A stretch of 64,000 nt of DNA from Knoellia locipacati. GTDB lineage: Bacteria; Actinomycetota; Actinomycetes; Actinomycetales; Dermatophilaceae. Shown piece after piece: positions 17,216 to 26,032 of this stretch. The translations under genes were made by a program, and so were the position numbers. The notes under the pieces were generated by a model, which was given only the letters and a program-made list of their open reading frames with translations, did no database searches and was not told where the DNA came from. Location: the NCBI RefSeq assembly GCF_007992835.1, contig NZ_BKBA01000004.1, forward strand, positions 186,001 through 250,000, written 5' to 3'. The stretch's first letter is position 1; every line of letters starts with the position of its first letter.

Positions 17216-20200
17216 GTGTCGGTGCAGGTCAGCGTGCTCGGGGCGACGGCGCTCCGCGGGTCCGACGGGCCCGTCGAGATCGCGGCGCGCAAGCGTCGTG
17301 CGCTGCTCGCCGCCCTCGCGCTGGACCTCGGGCCGGTCGTGTCGGCGGACCGGCTCGTCGCGCTCATGTGGGGGGACGAGGCGCCGCCAGGGGCGTTCGG
17401 CACGCTCCACTCGTACGTGTCGGGGCTGCGGCGGCTGCTCGAGCCGGGGTTGGAGCCGCGCGCGAAGCCGACGGTGCTGCTCACCTCGGACGAGGGCTAC
17501 CGGCTCGCGCTGCCTCGTGAGGCGGTCGACGCCACGGCGTTCGTCGACGAGGTCCGCACCCGCCACCGCGTACTGGTGGGTCTGGCCTCCCAGCTCACGA
17601 CCGGTCCCGACGCGAGCTGGCCGGAGCGGGCCGAGGTCGAGGAGCAGGTCGAGGGGCTCGAACAGCTGCTGCGGACCTGGCGCGGCACGCCCTACGCCGA
17701 CCTCACCGACCACCCCGACGTCCTCACCGAGCGCACCGGGCTCGAGGCGCTGCGCACCACCGCGAGCGACGACCTCGCGCTGGGACTGCTGGCCCTCGGT
17801 GAGCACGCCACAGTGCTCGCGCTCACCGAGCAGGCCACGGTCCGGGACCCGTTGCGCGAGCGCGGCTGGTCGCTGCACGCGCTGGCGCTGGCCCGCGCGG
17901 GGCGGCAGGCCGAGGCGCTCGACGCGATCCGGCGACTGCGCCGCCTCCTCGACGACGAGCTCGGGCTCGACCCCGGTCAGGAGGTGCGCGACCTCGAGGC
18001 AGCGCTGCTCCAGCAGGATCCCGCCGTCCTGCGCGGGTGGCTGGCGAACGGGTCCCCAGCGTCACCGGTCGGCAGGGCCCGGGTGGAGGATCGCCGGGGC
18101 CAGGACCCCGGCGATCCTCCACCCGAGCCGCCGGGCGGGGGCGCGAGCGGGGCTGAGGCGGTCGGGCGGGACGAGCGACCACTCGTGGGCCGCACCCGCG
18201 AGCGCGAGGCCATCGCGCAGCTGCTCGACAGCGCCGGGGCTGGTCGGCCGGCCACCGTGCGGCTCGTCGGTGAGGCGGGCGCGGGCAAGTCCCGCCTCGT
18301 CCAGTGGGCGGTCGCCGAGGCGCTGAGCCGGGGCATGGCTGCGGCGGTCGGGACCTGCTCGGCGGACGAGGGGGCCCCGCCGCTCTGGCCGTGGCGACAG
18401 GTCCTCGCCGGGCTCGACCTGCCGTCGCCGCCGGAGCTCGCCCCTGCGCTCCCTGCCGGTGCCCAAGCCGACTCCCAGCCCGACCCCCAGGGCGACGCTC
18501 ACGCCGATCCCGGCCCCCGCCCCGATGCCCGCACCGCCGACGCCAGCAGCGGCACCACCGCCGAACGAGCCTTCGCCGCCCACGACGCCATCGCAGAGGC
18601 GCTGCGCGACGCCGCGCGCGACCGTGGTCTGCTCGTCGTCCTCGACGACCTGCACTGGGCCGACACCCCGACGATGCGCTGCCTCGCGCAGGTCGTCGCG
18701 AGCCTGCGCGCCGGGGACCGGGTCGCCGTCATCGCCACCCGCCGACCCACCACGAGCGCCCACACCGCCGACACCGCCGGCACCGACCTCGACGCCGCCC
18801 TGGCCCGGCACGGCGCCACCACGCTCGAGCTCGACGGGCTCGCCGCCGACGAGGCCCGCGACCTCGTCGGGTCCATCCTCGGCGACGGGACCGAGCCCGG
18901 CGTCGTCGCCGACTGGCGGGTCCGCACCGACGGCAACCCATTCTTCCTCGTCGAGCTGGCCCGGCTCGCGGAGCAGTCCGGCCGGGTCGACGGAGAGGTC
19001 CCCGAGAGCGTCCAGTCCGTCGTCCGGCACCGCGTCGCCGCGCTGCCCGAACCCGTCCGCGAGCTCCTGCTCCTCGCCGCAGCACTGGGCCGCCAGCACC
19101 CGCCGCTGCTGCTGGCCAGGATCGCCGAGCTCGACCCCGACGACCTGCTCGACCGCCTGGAGGTGGCGCAGGAGGCCGGGATCATCCACAGCGCGCAGGG
19201 TCTGCTCGCCTTCGACCACGCGCTGACGCGCGACGCGATCCTCGCCATGACGACGCCGAACCGCGTCGCGCGCACCCACGCTCGCATCGCCCGCGCCCTC
19301 GAGGCCGCTCCCCCGTCGGCGGTCAACCCGGCCGAGCGCGCCTTCGACCTCGCCCACCACTGGCTCGCTGCCGGACCCCTGTATGCCGCGAACGCCTGGC
19401 CCGCTGCCGCCGCGGCCGGCGCCCTGGCCGCCGACGACTTCGCCAACGTCGAGGCGGCCGACCTGTTCCACGCCGCGCTCGAGGCGCAGGCGGTCGACCC
19501 GCAGGGGACGGCATACGAACGCTTCGATCTCCTGCTGCGGCTCAACGAGAGCGCGGCTCGCGCAGGCATGTGGCGCGAGGCCGTCGGTGCGGTGGTCGTC
19601 GCGGTCGCCCTGTCGCGAGCACTCGGTGACCCGGTGCGGATGGCGACGGCGGTGGCGTCGCTGACGCGCTACTCGGTGTGGACGCCGATGGAGTACGGCG
19701 TCGTCGAGCACGAGCTCATCGACGACCTGCGGACCACGCTGGGGCGGCTCGCGTCCGGTGACTCGGCGGAGCGTTGCACCCTCATGCTCGCGCTCGCGGC
19801 CCAGCTCTACTACCTGCCGGGGTCGGACGCCGAGGTGGCCGCGCTCACCGACGAGGGCATGGCGATGGCCCGGCGGCTCGGCGACCCGACCCTGCTCGCG
19901 TGGGCGGCGAGGACGGCGCAGATCGCCCTGTGGCGGTGCCCTGCTCTCGCGGCGCGACGGGCCTTGGCGGAGGAGGAGGTCGCTGCCGCCCGGGCGAGCG
20001 GGGACGTCACGGCGGAGGCGGTGGCGCTCGCGGGCATGGCGGGTGTGGCGGTGGAGGCCGGCGACGTGGCGACGTGGGAGTGGGCGAGCTCGGAGGCCCT
20101 GGAGATCGCGCGGCGGAGGCGCCTGTCGTTCGTCGAGTTCGCGCTCCGGTTCGTCGAGCTCAGTCTCGACGTGCTGAGGGGTGGGGGTGACAGGGAGGCC

Positions 20201-20755
20201 GCCGCCGACGCCCTGCGCACGATGACCGGGGTGCGGATGTCGATCCCGGCGACGGACTACATCGAGTTCGGCATCGCCTACGCCCTCTCGGGGTGGGACC
20301 CGGTGGCCGCGCGGTGGCTCGTCGACAGCGTGCTCGCCGTCGACCCCGACGGCGGCGACGACATCACGCGGACGCCGATCCTCCAGCTGCTCGCGGTGTG
20401 CGGGGACCGCGAACGCCTCGCCCCGCTGCTGCGTGGCGCCGCACTGCCGTCGGAGGACTGGAGCCAGTCGCTCGACCTCGCGATCCTGGCCTTCGCGTAT
20501 GCCGTCGCCGCTGACTCCGAGGGCGCGCGCACCGTGGCCGGGGCGCTGGGTCCGCTCTCCGGGCGGATGGCCGTGGCCGGGGTGGCGAGCCTGCAGGGTC
20601 CGGTCGACTGCTTCCTCGCGATGGCGCTCGCGACAGCGGGCGAGGCGGAGGCGGCGCGCGCCGCGGCCGAGCGCGGGGAGGCACTGGCCCGCGAGTGGGG
20701 CATGACGGCCTTCCTCGACCGGTTCGCGGAGCAACGCCGCAGCCTCGGCTTCTAG
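17216..20755 (+). CDS. BTAD/SARP-type transcriptional regulator with AAA ATPase domain
   Basis: 1179 residues from GTG 17216. Residues about 1-100 form an OmpR-like winged helix (VSVLGATALRGSDGPVEI), and 105-260 the all-helical BTAD domain of SARP regulators (ARAGRQAEALDAIRRLRRLL; LDDELGLDPGQEVRDLEAALL). After a Pro/Gly-rich linker comes a STAND/AAA-type NTPase: Walker A GEAGAGKS (about 352-360) and Walker B LLVVLDDLHWAD (about 470-481). A long helical, TPR-like C-terminus follows, without a terminal LuxR helix-turn-helix. This is the AfsR/large-SARP architecture; such proteins bind heptamer direct repeats at 11-bp period. The linker contains a perfect 20-bp inverted repeat. It may control the secreted-protein operons that carry such repeats, which is inference. 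Confidence 0.92.
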   Translation: MSVQVSVLGATALRGSDGPVEIAARKRRALLAALALDLGPVVSADRLVALMWGDEAPPGAFGTLHSYVSGLRRLLEPGLEPRAKPTVLLTSDEGYRLALPREAVDATAFVDEVRTRHRVLVGLASQLTTGPDASWPERAEVEEQVEGLEQLLRTWRGTPYADLTDHPDVLTERTGLEALRTTASDDLALGLLALGEHATVLALTEQATVRDPLRERGWSLHALALARAGRQAEALDAIRRLRRLLDDELGLDPGQEVRDLEAALLQQDPAVLRGWLANGSPASPVGRARVEDRRGQDPGDPPPEPPGGGASGAEAVGRDERPLVGRTREREAIAQLLDSAGAGRPATVRLVGEAGAGKSRLVQWAVAEALSRGMAAAVGTCSADEGAPPLWPWRQVLAGLDLPSPPELAPALPAGAQADSQPDPQGDAHADPGPRPDARTADASSGTTAERAFAAHDAIAEALRDAARDRGLLVVLDDLHWADTPTMRCLAQVVASLRAGDRVAVIATRRPTTSAHTADTAGTDLDAALARHGATTLELDGLAADEARDLVGSILGDGTEPGVVADWRVRTDGNPFFLVELARLAEQSGRVDGEVPESVQSVVRHRVAALPEPVRELLLLAAALGRQHPPLLLARIAELDPDDLLDRLEVAQEAGIIHSAQGLLAFDHALTRDAILAMTTPNRVARTHARIARALEAAPPSAVNPAERAFDLAHHWLAAGPLYAANAWPAAAAAGALAADDFANVEAADLFHAALEAQAVDPQGTAYERFDLLLRLNESAARAGMWREAVGAVVVAVALSRALGDPVRMATAVASLTRYSVWTPMEYGVVEHELIDDLRTTLGRLASGDSAERCTLMLALAAQLYYLPGSDAEVAALTDEGMAMARRLGDPTLLAWAARTAQIALWRCPALAARRALAEEEVAAARASGDVTAEAVALAGMAGVAVEAGDVATWEWASSEALEIARRRRLSFVEFALRFVELSLDVLRGGGDREAAADALRTMTGVRMSIPATDYIEFGIAYALSGWDPVAARWLVDSVLAVDPDGGDDITRTPILQLLAVCGDRERLAPLLRGAALPSEDWSQSLDLAILAFAYAVAADSEGARTVAGALGPLSGRMAVAGVASLQGPVDCFLAMALATAGEAEAARAAAERGEALAREWGMTAFLDRFAEQRRSLGF
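18080..18125. repeat. Perfect 20-bp inverted repeat inside the regulator gene
   Basis: Left arm 18080-18099 and right arm 18106-18125 are exact complements around a 6-nt loop (CCAGGA). It sits in the linker-coding region between the BTAD and ATPase domains and keeps the frame open. No T-run follows. It is far longer than coding constraint would require. Confidence 0.9.
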
Positions 20756-20804
20756 GCGGTTGCCGAGGCGGTTGCCGAGGCGGCTGCCGAGGCGGGTGGC
20801 CGAG
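20756..20804. repeat. Four tandem 12-bp repeats
   Basis: GCGGTTGCCGAG occurs twice exactly (20756-20767, 20768-20779), then as GCGGCTGCCGAG (20780-20791) and a degenerate 13-bp copy (20792-20804). The array lies between the convergent ends of the BTAD regulator and the SGNH lipoprotein, immediately after the TAG stop at 20753-20755. Confidence 0.85.
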
Positions 20805-20814
20805 GCGAGGTGCC

Positions 20815-21675
20815 CTAGGCGAGGGGCGCGAAGCCGAGGTCGACGAGGACCTTGGCGATCTCGTCGTTGCCCTTCTGCGACGGGTGGGTGTAGTCGTCGG
20901 CGAGCAGGTCACCGCTGGGCTTGTCACCCGTGGGGCCGTTGAACGCGTGGTAGATGTCGGCGCAGCTGAACTCGTGGGCCTTGGCCGAGTCGCAGATCAT
21001 CGCGCTCCACGCGTCATGGATGAGCACCGTGCGCTTCGCCTGGTCGGCGGTGAGGCCGAGTGTGCTCGAGCCGACCCAGTCGTTGTACTTGTTGAGGGCG
21101 ATGAGGATCGTGGGCTTGCCCACCCTCTGGGCCGCGACCTTGGTGAACAGCGCGTCGTAGCCGGGACGCGAGGCTGCCGCCGACCGGGTGGCGCACGCCT
21201 GGTCGACCTTGGTCCAGTCCTTGAGGGCGCCGGTGGCGGGGTCGAAGGCCGAGCCGCAGGGCGTGTCCGTCCCGAGCTCGATGCTGTTGTGGGCGATCCC
21301 CACGATGATCGCGTCGGCCGCGGCGAGGTCCTTGGAGAGCGAGTCGAGGTTGTCGAGGAGCCGAGGCAGGGTGAGCCCGGTGTGGTCGGAGAGGTTGTTC
21401 GGGCGCACCCCGCGTCCGGTCGCCTTGGCCAGCGCGTCGCCGTACTGGTAGACGAACGCCGTGCAGTTCGGGCAGTCGTCCTTGCTGTTGAAGGGGATCG
21501 AGTCGCCGATGGCGACGAGCGACAGCGGGGGTGCTGTCGGACTCGGCGTGGAGCTTGCGGTCGAGGATGGCGACGGGCTCGTGGCCGGCTCCTCGGACGC
21601 ACCGCAGCCCGCGAGGACTGCGACGGCACCGAGCGCGACAGCGCCGAGCGCCACGACCCGTCCGATGCGTCTCAT
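20815..21675 (-). CDS. SGNH/GDSL-family lipoprotein hydrolase
   Basis: 286 residues from ATG 21675. A lipoprotein signal (MRRIGRVVALGAVALGAVAV, lipobox LAGC) is followed by a Ser/Thr/Pro-rich tether. The SGNH block I motif is VAIGDSI (nucleophile Ser), the central region includes GIAHNSIE, and block V is DDYTHPSQKG with the Asp-x-x-His pair. It should be an extracytoplasmic, membrane-attached esterase or deacetylase; the substrate is unknown. Several Cys pairs in the mature domain suggest disulfides. It starts divergently from the AraC gene with a 213-bp shared upstream region. Confidence 0.88.
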   Translation of the reverse strand: MRRIGRVVALGAVALGAVAVLAGCGASEEPATSPSPSSTASSTPSPTAPPLSLVAIGDSIPFNSKDDCPNCTAFVYQYGDALAKATGRGVRPNNLSDHTGLTLPRLLDNLDSLSKDLAAADAIIVGIAHNSIELGTDTPCGSAFDPATGALKDWTKVDQACATRSAAASRPGYDALFTKVAAQRVGKPTILIALNKYNDWVGSSTLGLTADQAKRTVLIHDAWSAMICDSAKAHEFSCADIYHAFNGPTGDKPSGDLLADDYTHPSQKGNDEIAKVLVDLGFAPLA

Positions 21676-21888
21676 CTCGCCGTCCTGCCCTTCGCTCGCG
21701 CCCACGACCTGCCGTTGCCGGCCGGGTCGGGCCCGGCCCCACACCCGGCTGACCCGGTCGACCCGGCCGACAACGGCGAATCCGCCCCTGGTGCGGGTCC
21801 GCGTCCCTACTATCGAGGGGTCGGGATTCCCTCGCCTAGGACGAAAGCGACGTGTCTGCCGGCGCCCACCCACTGGCGAGGAGGGTCG

Positions 21889-22716
21889 ATGAGCACCCTC
21901 CAGTCCGCCCTGCCGTGCCCGGCGCTGCGCGATCTCGTCCGGGCCTACGCCCAGCGCACCACCGGCGCGAGCGAGGCCCCGGTGGTGCAGCTGGTGCCGG
22001 CCTCGCTCGAGGTGGTCCTCGGGTTCGAGTTCGGCTCGCTCTTCACCGTCGACTACCGCGACGGGAGCAGCGAGCCCGCCCACCGCATCGCCCTCGTGGG
22101 CTCGCACTGCTCCCCGAACGCGAGGCTCACCCTAGGCGCCGGGGTCGAGTCGTTCGCGATCTTCCTCCAGCCCACCGCCCTCCAGCGCCTGCTCGGCATC
22201 CCCACGCACCACGTGGCCGACCGGTCCTACCCGGCAGTCGACGTGCTCGGCCCCGGCGTCGAGGTGCTCTGGTCGCTCCTCGCCGCCGCCGCGACCTTCG
22301 AGGAGCGGGTCCGGCTCAGCGAGACCTTCCTCCTGCGGATGCTGCTGGACGCCGAACCCACGACGATCGCGCATGTCGCGATGGACACCTTCCGCGGCCA
22401 CGGGCGCCGGCCTGTGGTCGAGATGGCTGCGCTGGCCTCGCTCAGCGTCCGCCAGTTCGAGAGGCAGTTCGAGCGGGAGTTGGGCATGCCGCCCAAGCGG
22501 TTCGCGCGCATCGCCCGGTTCCAGTTCGCCCTCGACGCCAAGCTCGTCGACCCGCGCCGGTCCTGGCTCGAGGTCGCCCACGGCGCCGGCTACTACGACC
22601 AGATGCACCTCGTGCGCGACTTCCACAGCCTGAGCGGGGCGAGCCCCACCCGGCTCGTCGCCGAGCTGGGTGACACCCGCCCGCCGGCGCTCGCGGGGTC
22701 GGACGCGCAGGACTGA
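21889..22716 (+). CDS. AraC-family transcriptional regulator
   Basis: 275 residues. ATG at 21889 follows GAGGAGGGTCG. The N-terminal ligand-sensing part resembles DUF6597-type domains (PCPALRDLVRAYAQR). The C-terminal 100 residues carry two helix-turn-helix units with the AraC signature (ASLSVRQFERQFERELGMPPKRFARIARFQ; SWLEVAHGAGYYDQMHLVRDF). It is a soluble DNA-binding activator or repressor; its target may be the divergent SGNH lipoprotein gene. Confidence 0.9.
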   Translation: MSTLQSALPCPALRDLVRAYAQRTTGASEAPVVQLVPASLEVVLGFEFGSLFTVDYRDGSSEPAHRIALVGSHCSPNARLTLGAGVESFAIFLQPTALQRLLGIPTHHVADRSYPAVDVLGPGVEVLWSLLAAAATFEERVRLSETFLLRMLLDAEPTTIAHVAMDTFRGHGRRPVVEMAALASLSVRQFERQFERELGMPPKRFARIARFQFALDAKLVDPRRSWLEVAHGAGYYDQMHLVRDFHSLSGASPTRLVAELGDTRPPALAGSDAQD

Positions 22717-22778
22717 CTCTTGTCACACCGTGTGCCGCGGGTGGGAGTTGTCCTTGGGTGTCGCGGGGTCGGCGAGGG

Positions 22779-23630
22779 TCAGGTCAACCGGTCCCAGAAC
22801 CGGCGCACGTGGGCGGCCACCTCCTCCGGCTGCTCCAGAGGGACCAGGGTCCGGGCGCCGGCGACCACCACGGCCTCGGCACCGGGCACGAGATCGGCCG
22901 CCGCCTGCGCGTCCTGCGGGGTCCAGTCGCCGCGGTCGTCGGAGGAGACGAACAGGCTCGGCACGGTGATGTCGGGCAGCTCCCCGGTCACGTCGACGCG
23001 GTTGAGGATGAAGGAGCGCACCGCCAACGCCATGCTGCGACGAGTCGGGCGGCCCATCGACTCCTCGACGACTCGACGGATCGCGTCGTCGGCTGCGGAC
23101 GCGTCGGTGAGCATCGCCGTCAGCACGGCCGAGCGCACGGGGCCAACGGGTCCAGCGGCTCGCAGGATCGGCAGCAGGATGCTGATCTGCCTGCGCAGCG
23201 CCGGGGCAACCGGTTGGGCCGGAGAGCTGATGGCCACGAGGCTGCGGAGGACGCCCTGGCGGGCGGCGAGCGTGAAGCCGACGTGTCCCCCGAACGCGTT
23301 GCCGACCCAGTCGACCGGGTCGTGGACGCCGAGCCCGTCGAGCAGGTCCGTGGCGGCGTCTGCAGCGCCGGTGATGTCGCTCGCGTGGTCCAGTGCCTCG
23401 CTTCGACCCAGACCAGGTGGGTCGACCAGCAGGTACCGGCGGCCCGTCGGCAGCAACGGGATCATCCGGTCCCAGGTGTGGCTGTCGACGAACATCGACG
23501 ACCACAGCACGGTCGGTGTGCCCGTACCGGTGGATCGGACGTGGAGCCGCCCGAGCCGGGTGCGGACCGAGGTGGCGCTTTCGTCGAGCGTGCCGCCGCT
23601 CCCCGCGTTCGGGACGTTGCGGTGGTTCAT
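22779..23630 (-). CDS. Alpha/beta-hydrolase homologue lacking nucleophile and catalytic histidine
   Basis: 283 residues. ATG at 23630 lies 7 bases after AAGGAGGG. The overall sequence is a standard alpha/beta hydrolase (YLLVDPPGLGRSE; VDWVGNAFGGHVGF). The nucleophile elbow reads G-N-A-F-G, with Ala112 where Ser is expected, and the C-terminal motif reads AGARTLVPLE, with Thr261 where the family normally has His (AGAGHLVPLE). The Asp region (SSDDRGDWTP) is kept. It is therefore probably a pseudo-enzyme (ligand-binding or regulatory) rather than a hydrolase. It is divergent from a TetR gene across a strong operator-like dyad, so it is likely repressed by it. Confidence 0.88.
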   Translation of the reverse strand: MNHRNVPNAGSGGTLDESATSVRTRLGRLHVRSTGTGTPTVLWSSMFVDSHTWDRMIPLLPTGRRYLLVDPPGLGRSEALDHASDITGAADAATDLLDGLGVHDPVDWVGNAFGGHVGFTLAARQGVLRSLVAISSPAQPVAPALRRQISILLPILRAAGPVGPVRSAVLTAMLTDASAADDAIRRVVEESMGRPTRRSMALAVRSFILNRVDVTGELPDITVPSLFVSSDDRGDWTPQDAQAAADLVPGAEAVVVAGARTLVPLEQPEEVAAHVRRFWDRLT

Positions 23631-23649
23631 GGTGCGGCCCTCCTTCATG

Positions 23650-23684
23650 AGATATCGATGTGAGTGAGACTCACGTGAATATCT
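23650..23684. promoter_or_regulatory. Dyad operator between TetR gene and pseudo-hydrolase
   Basis: Within 73 bp between the two divergent starts there is a 35-bp dyad: outer AGATAT (23650-23655) and ATATCT (23679-23684), inner GTGAGT/ACTCAC (23660-23665, 23669-23674) around GAG. The high A+T in this window makes it conspicuous. It is the obvious binding site for the adjacent TetR protein. Confidence 0.8.
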
Positions 23685-23703
23685 TGAGGTTAACATCGTT
23701 GTC

Positions 23704-24309
23704 ATGAAAGACAAGGCCCCTCGGCCGTATCGGATGACGGCCCGGGCCCAGGCGGCCGAGCGGACGGGCGAGCGGATCCTCGACGCGATGCTGGCGCGGT
23801 TCGCCACCGTGGCCTACGACCGCATCCGTCTCGAGGACGTCGCCGCCGATGCCGAGGTCACGGTGCAGACGCTCATCCGTCGCTTCGGCACCAAGCACGG
23901 GCTGCTGGCCGCCACGGTCGAGCGTGAGTTCGTCCGTCTCGCTGCCGATCGCACGGCTGCCATGGGGGACAGCCCCGAGCGCACGCTCCACGCCCTCGTC
24001 GAGTACTACGAGCACCATGGCGCGCTCATCCTCAAGCTCTACGCCGAGGCCGCCCAGGCCCCCGGCGTGCCGGAGCTCGCAGCCCGCAGCCGCGCGTACC
24101 ACGTGGACTGGTGTCGCGCGGCCTTCTCCGAGTCGCTCGAACCGAGCCGGGACCGGTCGACCCGCGCGCGACGGCTGGCCCAGGTCGTCGCCCTCTGCGA
24201 CGCCACGACGTGGCGGATCCTGCGGTTCGACAGTGGGCTCTCCCCGCATCAGACCGAGCAGGCACTCCTCGAGATGCTGCTCCCCCTGCTGGGGCCGCAG
24301 AACGGGTAA
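23704..24309 (+). CDS. TetR/AcrR-family transcriptional regulator
   Basis: 201 residues. The N-terminal helix-turn-helix spans about residues 20-65 (GERILDAMLARFATVAYDRI, RLEDVAADAEVTVQTLIRRF, GTKHGLL), followed by a helical ligand-binding domain. It is divergent from the pseudo-hydrolase gene and very probably autoregulates through the dyad at 23650-23684. The ligand is unknown; the neighbour's lost catalytic residues leave open whether that protein binds the same ligand. Confidence 0.92.
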   Translation: MKDKAPRPYRMTARAQAAERTGERILDAMLARFATVAYDRIRLEDVAADAEVTVQTLIRRFGTKHGLLAATVEREFVRLAADRTAAMGDSPERTLHALVEYYEHHGALILKLYAEAAQAPGVPELAARSRAYHVDWCRAAFSESLEPSRDRSTRARRLAQVVALCDATTWRILRFDSGLSPHQTEQALLEMLLPLLGPQNG

Positions 24310-24341
24310 GGACCGGGCGACGTGGAGCCGCCCGGCCGGCG

Positions 24342-25061
24342 TCAGCCGCTGACCCCGACCAGGCCGCCGTGACGGAAGGCCCGCTGCTCGTGACGCGCGT
24401 ACGAGCCGCGCACCACGGCATACAGGAGCTTGAACGGGGGACCGCTGAAGGCGAAGAAGCGCTCGAGAGCCTCCGGCGGCAAGCCGTCGACGACCCAGCC
24501 GATCATGAAGGGCGTGTCGCGCAGGCGGTAGCCCTTCTGGATCTCACGCTCGACGCCGGCGAACTCGTCCTCGGTCATGACGCGCTGGACGAGCGGGAGG
24601 ACGACGGTCTCCTCATGCTGGAGATGGGCGCCGAGCACCTCCCGCAGGCCGGCGAGCCGGATCTCGATCGCGTGCCGGTGGTCGTCGCACGGGTGGTCGG
24701 CCATGGCGCGCCAGGCGCTGGTGAGGGCGGTGAGCGCGGGGTCGATCTCGGCGTGCTCGTCGCTCATGGCCGCGACCTCGGCGCGGTCGGAGTCGGTGCC
24801 GCGGGCTTGGACGGCGGTGTCGAGGACGGGCCAATAGAGCGTGTCCTCGGCGTGGTGGTGCTCGTGGAGGACGTGGCAGAACCGGTCCCATCTCGCGCTG
24901 AGGGCGGCCCAGGTGTCGGGCTCGCCGAGCGGCGTGGCGGTCGCGGCTGAGGCGAACCGTGCGAGGTCGCGGCGGAAGGCGTGGTGCATGACATACATGC
25001 CGGTGTGGTCGAGCGGGCCCTCGGCAACATGCGTCTGGCCGGGGAGGTCGAGCTGCCTCAC
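24342..25061 (-). CDS. Hemerythrin HHE-domain protein
   Basis: 239 residues from GTG 25061 (GTG 25064 possible); the start overlaps the TGA of the upstream gene (GTGA) and follows GGAAGGGG. The residues expected for a di-iron four-helix bundle are present: HHAFRRDL, LHEHHHAEDTLYWP, MSDEHAEID and LQHEETVVLP. The domain covers about residues 10-155; the C-terminal 80 residues are an unassigned extension found in several actinobacterial homologues. Likely cytosolic oxygen, iron or redox binding. Co-translated with an NmrA-like reductase. Confidence 0.88.
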   Translation of the reverse strand: MRQLDLPGQTHVAEGPLDHTGMYVMHHAFRRDLARFASAATATPLGEPDTWAALSARWDRFCHVLHEHHHAEDTLYWPVLDTAVQARGTDSDRAEVAAMSDEHAEIDPALTALTSAWRAMADHPCDDHRHAIEIRLAGLREVLGAHLQHEETVVLPLVQRVMTEDEFAGVEREIQKGYRLRDTPFMIGWVVDGLPPEALERFFAFSGPPFKLLYAVVRGSYARHEQRAFRHGGLVGVSG

Positions 25062-26032
25062 CACAGTGCCCCTTCCGTCTCCGAAGCAGCCGGTATGCCG
25101 TCCGCTCCCGTTGCGGTGGCCGGCGCGAGTCCGTGCTCGTCGACGATGCGGGCGACGAACTCGGTGAAGTCGGTCGGCGGTCGGCCGAGCAGGCGAGTCA
25201 TGGCGTCGAGCTCGGACTTCTTGGTTTTGACAGCGAACTCGCGCAGGGCCTTGAAGGACGACTTCCAGTCCTCGAGGCGGTAGCCGGTGAGGTGGGCGGT
25301 GAGGGCGGCATCGATGGCCGCGTCGTCGTCGCCGACGTACTTGACGGGAGTGCCAAGGGCGTCGGACCAGGTGGCGGCGCACTCAGCTCCCGTGACCGAG
25401 CGCGGGCCGCAGACGGGGTAGGCGCCGGCGGGGATGCTCGGGTCGAGCAGGACGTTGGCGACGATGTCACCGAGGTCCTTGAGGTCGACGCGGTTGAGGC
25501 CCTTGGGGTGGGTCGGGAGGACGAACTGGCCGCCGCGGATGACGTCGATGAGGACCTCGTCGCACTGCATGAAGTTGCCGACGCCGAGAACGACCGGGCG
25601 GGTGTTGGAGGTCTCGACCATGTGGCCGATCGAGATCTTGCCGCGGTAGCGCGGGAGCAGCCGACCGTAGAGGGTGCGCATCGCCCACTTGGCGAGTCGG
25701 TTGGAGGCGTCGATGTGGATGCCGGAGAAGACGAGGCGGGCGCCTTCGTGCTCGACGGCATCGAGGACGGCGCGGGTGAGCTCGACCTCGTCGGCCTCGT
25801 GCGGGGAGATGTGGAAGACGGCGTCGACGCCTCGCATGGCTGCTCGGAGGGAGGCCGGGTCGCGGAGGTCGCCTCGGTGGACCTCGACGTGGTCGGTCGG
25901 GCGGAGACGGCCCGGGTCGCGGACGAGGACTCGCGGGGTGACGCCACGCTCGTTGAGCGAGCGGACGACCTCGCGACCCATGAGTCCTGTGGACCCGAGG
26001 ACGAGGATGGAGGGCTGGGCGGGGGCGGACAT
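25058..26032 (-). CDS. NmrA-like NAD(P)-binding protein
   Basis: 324 residues. ATG at 26032 follows AGGAGTCACCG. The N-terminal Rossmann motif ILVLGSTGLMGREVVRSL and the lack of an SDR Ser-Tyr-Lys triad fit the NmrA/HSCARG-type atypical SDR group, which senses or reduces quinones or NADP. The last 30 residues form a low-complexity tail. The stop overlaps the hemerythrin start, so the two are coupled. The pair could form a redox-sensing unit (inference). Confidence 0.87.
   Translation of the reverse strand: MSAPAQPSILVLGSTGLMGREVVRSLNERGVTPRVLVRDPGRLRPTDHVEVHRGDLRDPASLRAAMRGVDAVFHISPHEADEVELTRAVLDAVEHEGARLVFSGIHIDASNRLAKWAMRTLYGRLLPRYRGKISIGHMVETSNTRPVVLGVGNFMQCDEVLIDVIRGGQFVLPTHPKGLNRVDLKDLGDIVANVLLDPSIPAGAYPVCGPRSVTGAECAATWSDALGTPVKYVGDDDAAIDAALTAHLTGYRLEDWKSSFKALREFAVKTKKSELDAMTRLLGRPPTDFTEFVARIVDEHGLAPATATGADGIPAASETEGALW

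Noticed and set aside
18062-20734. Long minus-strand frame opposite the BTAD regulator
   Set aside because: Low-complexity composition and no motifs; the plus strand carries complete BTAD and AAA signatures.
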